NCBI GenBank assembly: GCA_003343815.1 | Contig: QAKL01000139.1 | Span: 1 to 14,061, forward strand | Direction of reading: 5' to 3' | Origin: Clostridiales bacterium | GTDB lineage: Bacteria > Bacillota > Peptococcia > Peptococcales > Peptococcaceae | DNA length: 14,061 nucleotides | Shown: piece after piece, positions 11,607 to 14,061 of the stretch | How positions within the stretch are numbered: position 1 is the first letter of the stretch | Layout: each line of letters starts with the position of its first letter | Position numbers and translations under genes: made by a program | Notes under the pieces: generated by a model | What the model saw: the letters and a program-made list of their open reading frames with translations, nothing else | What the model was told of the DNA's origin: nothing | The model's database searches: none

Positions 11607-14061
11607 ATGATTGATTTTTTGCTTATTTCCACCCGTTCGCCTAAACGCGGTGTGATCGAGATCTACCCCAAATTTATTATCAAAAAAAGTAACGATTTAA
11701 TGATCCGCGGCGGCGATTTTTATGCGATTTGGTTAGAGGAGCGTGGGTTATGGTCGACGGATGAGCAGGATGCGCTGCAGCTTATTGATCGGGAGCTGGA
11801 TAAATACGCGGAAGAAAATCGCGGGAAATTTGATTCACCCGTCAAGGTCATGCATATGTGGGATGCCGAAAGCGGAATGATCGACTCTTGGCATAAATAT
11901 TGTCAGAAGCAAATGCGCGACTCTTTTCATATGCTTGATGAGAAATTGATATTTTCAAACACGCCTACTAATCAAAAAGACTATGCCAGCAAGCGGCTGC
12001 CATATGCTCTCGCCAAAGGTGAAACGAACGCTTATGACAAACTGATCGGTACGCTATACACACCGGAAGAGCGCGAAAAAATCGAATGGGCGATCGGCTC
12101 TATCGTCTCCGGCGAGTCAAAAAAACTGCAGAAATTTATGGTGCTATACGGAGCGTCGGGTACGGGTAAATCTACGATCTTGAATATCATCCAAGCGCTT
12201 TTTGACGGATATTACTCCGTATTTGACGCGAAAGCCCTCGGCAGCTCCAGTAATGCTTTTGCTTTAGAGGCTTTTAAGAGTAATCCATTAGTAGCGATTC
12301 AGCACGATGGTGATTTGTCAAAGATCGAAGACAATACCAGATTAAATTCCTTAGTTTCACATGAATTGATGACTGTCAATGAAAAATTCAAATCGACTTA
12401 TGCAAATCGTTTCAAATGCTTTCTCTTTATGGGGACGAATAAGCCGGTCAAGATTACCGATGCAAAAAGCGGTTTGATCCGACGTTTAATTGATGTGACA
12501 CCGTCGGGAAATAAAGTGCCGCCGGAAGAGTACCGCATATTAACGAAGCAAATCGAATTTGAGTTAGGGGCGATAGCGTGGCACTGTAAAGAAAAATATT
12601 TGAGCGATCCGGGAAAGTATGACGATTATATTCCGATTACGATGCTCGGAGCGTCCAACGACTTTTATAATTTTGTTACTGATAGTTTCGCTATATTTAA
12701 GCGTGAGGACGCAACAACCCTAAAAGCGGCATGGGAGATGTACAAAACTTATTGCGATGAGGCGAAAGTGGCGTATCCGTATTCCCAGCGATTGTTTAAG
12801 GAAGAGCTGAAAAATTATTTTCGCGAGTATAAAGAGCGGGTGAGTACAGAGGACGGCGCGAGACTGCGGAGCTATTATTCGGGATTTCGCACGGATAAAT
12901 TTGAGGGCGAAAGCACAGTAAATAACGTGAGCATGACACGAACGATCGATTTTAAGGAGCAGGAGTCGATATTCGATACGCTTTACGCCAATTGCCTTGC
13001 GCAATACGCCAATAGCAAAGGTACGCCCAAAGCAAAATGGGACGAGGTAAAAACAACATTAGCGGATATTGACACACACGAGCTGCATTATGTCAAACTG
13101 CCGGAAAATCATATCGTGATCGACTTTGATTTGACAGACGAAAGCGGCGAAAAATCGCTCGATGCCAATATTGCCGCCGCAAGCAAATGGCCGCCTACTT
13201 ATGCTGAGCTTTCCAAAAGCGGTAAGGGCGTACATCTGCATTATATTTACACCGGCGATGTGACGCGCTTGGAGAGAGTGTATGCCGAGCATATCGAAAT
13301 TAAGATTTTTACCGGCAAAAGCTCGCTCAGACGGCTCTTGAGCCGGTGTAATAATTTACTGGTAGCGATGATTAGCTCGGGACTACCGCTGAAAGGAGAG
13401 AACAATGTGCTGAATTTTGAAGTTGCGACTAATGAAAAAGGGATTCGCACCTTAATTAAAAAGAATTTGAACAAGGAATACCATCCGGGCACCAAGCCGA
13501 GCATTGATTTTATCTATAAGATTTTGGAGGACGCTTATGCGAGCGGTGTTAATTATGACGTGTCGGATATGCGAGGGGGTGTGCTGGCATTTGCCGCGAA
13601 TTCGACAAATCAAGCGGATTACTGTATCAAGCTGGTGAATAAAATGCACTTTAAGTCCGAGAATATTTCGGAGAATCACGATGATGCCGACGCGAAAATG
13701 ATATTTTATGATGTGGAAGTGTTCCCTAATTTATTTTTGGTGAACTGGAAAATCGAAGGCGAGGGTAAACCCGTCGTGCGGATGATCAACCCGACACCGC
13801 AAGACATCGAGGGATTGCTAAAATTTCGTTTGGTGGGCTTTAACTGCCGTCGATACGACAACCATATGCTTTATGCGCGCTTAATGGGCTATAGTAATGA
13901 ACAGCTCTATCGCCTGTCGCAGAAAATCATCAATAACGAGCCGAATTGTTTCTTTGGCGAGGCGTATAACATTTCCTATACGGATATTTATGATTTTGCC
14001 TCGTCGGGAAATAAAAAATCGCTGAAAAAGCTCGAAATCGAAATGGGAATCCACCATCAGG
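11607..14061 (+). CDS. Giant replication protein: SF3/D5-like helicase, AEP-primase-like region and 3'-5' exonuclease/DNA polymerase (C-terminus beyond window)
   Basis: The frame is open from ATG 11607 to the last base: 818 visible residues with no stop. AAAGGAGGT (11587-11595) is the ribosome site; GTG 11603 closes after two further codons. Domain 1 is an SF3/D5-type helicase: Walker A GASGTGKST (182-190), a Walker B-like stretch VAIQHDGD (229-236), sensor segment FMGTNKP (274-280) with N278, and arginine-finger candidates R292/R293. Domain 2 resembles the archaeo-eukaryotic primase: DFD (506-508), SKSGKGVHLHY (536-546), and IEIKIFTGKSSLRR (563-576) with a third acidic residue. Domain 3 begins a DnaQ-like exonuclease: D702 and E704 in FYDVEVFPNLF, then NCRRYD (746-751), the Exo II N-x3-Y-D pattern. 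A polymerase core should follow beyond the window. The protein would unwind, prime and copy the phage genome. Helicase before primase is the reverse of the usual D5/P4 order. The polymerase part is inferred. Confidence 0.88.
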   Translation, partial: MIDFLLISTRSPKRGVIEIYPKFIIKKSNDLMIRGGDFYAIWLEERGLWSTDEQDALQLIDRELDKYAEENRGKFDSPVKVMHMWDAESGMIDSWHKYCQKQMRDSFHMLDEKLIFSNTPTNQKDYASKRLPYALAKGETNAYDKLIGTLYTPEEREKIEWAIGSIVSGESKKLQKFMVLYGASGTGKSTILNIIQALFDGYYSVFDAKALGSSSNAFALEAFKSNPLVAIQHDGDLSKIEDNTRLNSLVSHELMTVNEKFKSTYANRFKCFLFMGTNKPVKITDAKSGLIRRLIDVTPSGNKVPPEEYRILTKQIEFELGAIAWHCKEKYLSDPGKYDDYIPITMLGASNDFYNFVTDSFAIFKREDATTLKAAWEMYKTYCDEAKVAYPYSQRLFKEELKNYFREYKERVSTEDGARLRSYYSGFRTDKFEGESTVNNVSMTRTIDFKEQESIFDTLYANCLAQYANSKGTPKAKWDEVKTTLADIDTHELHYVKLPENHIVIDFDLTDESGEKSLDANIAAASKWPPTYAELSKSGKGVHLHYIYTGDVTRLERVYAEHIEIKIFTGKSSLRRLLSRCNNLLVAMISSGLPLKGENNVLNFEVATNEKGIRTLIKKNLNKEYHPGTKPSIDFIYKILEDAYASGVNYDVSDMRGGVLAFAANSTNQADYCIKLVNKMHFKSENISENHDDADAKMIFYDVEVFPNLFLVNWKIEGEGKPVVRMINPTPQDIEGLLKFRLVGFNCRRYDNHMLYARLMGYSNEQLYRLSQKIINNEPNCFFGEAYNISYTDIYDFASSGNKKSLKKLEIEMGIHHQ

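Noticed and set aside
12720..13679. Several minus-strand frames opposite the replication gene
   Set aside because: They have no ribosome sites and lie fully opposite a frame with clear helicase, primase and exonuclease motifs.
1..14061. tRNA or rRNA genes and a tRNA attachment site
   Set aside because: I saw no cloverleaf-like segment, TTCRA-type T loop with CCA context, or rRNA sequence on either strand. Reading by eye could miss one.

Overview
The window joins a bacterial chromosome end to the early and replication region of a tailed-phage-like element, most likely a prophage. Bases 1-1485 hold two host metabolic genes on the minus strand: a partial NADPH-dependent glutamate synthase / Nfn large subunit and a complete ferredoxin-NADP reductase-type small subunit, with a near-consensus promoter. 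Proteins with Bacillota character (Clostridia or Negativicutes), strong AGGAGG-type ribosome binding sites and gut-type Caudoviricetes hypotheticals suggest an anaerobic intestinal Bacillota host. The species cannot be fixed from the sequence.

Bases 1500-2450 are a scarred junction. It holds a frameshifted XRE-family repressor remnant (minus strand), a possible IS3-type transposase remnant (plus strand), a palindrome, short direct repeats and a plus-strand promoter (TTGCAA, 17 bp, TATAAT). I see no integrase and cannot define an attachment site.

From 2479 to the window end every gene I support lies on the plus strand. First come a DUF6431-like zinc protein, a putative HTH protein and a run of small genes, many with one membrane segment. 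Three diverged copies of the two-helix membrane protein family I recall as DUF6353 are interspersed. Next are a DUF3310 gene, a secreted SleB-like cell-wall hydrolase, several small conserved phage hypotheticals, and from 11607 a giant open frame still open at 14061. Its visible 818 residues carry an SF3/D5-like helicase, an AEP-primase-like motif set and the start of a 3'-5' exonuclease/DNA-polymerase region: a replisome in one polypeptide.

The most unusual non-coding signal is a family of six dispersed copies of a roughly 30-bp element (2788, 3711, 4140, 4916, 6006, 7304). Most begin right at the preceding stop codon. Five precede a small gene that is followed by a Rho-independent terminator; the sixth precedes a terminator directly. 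Eight terminator-like hairpins punctuate a unidirectional gene array, so the element either re-initiates transcription, lets polymerase pass the terminators (it holds a boxA-like segment), or is a start-associated sequence of the kind seen in some actinophages. The replication polypeptide, the repeat-gene-terminator cassettes and the membrane-protein-rich early region are the best candidates for something new.
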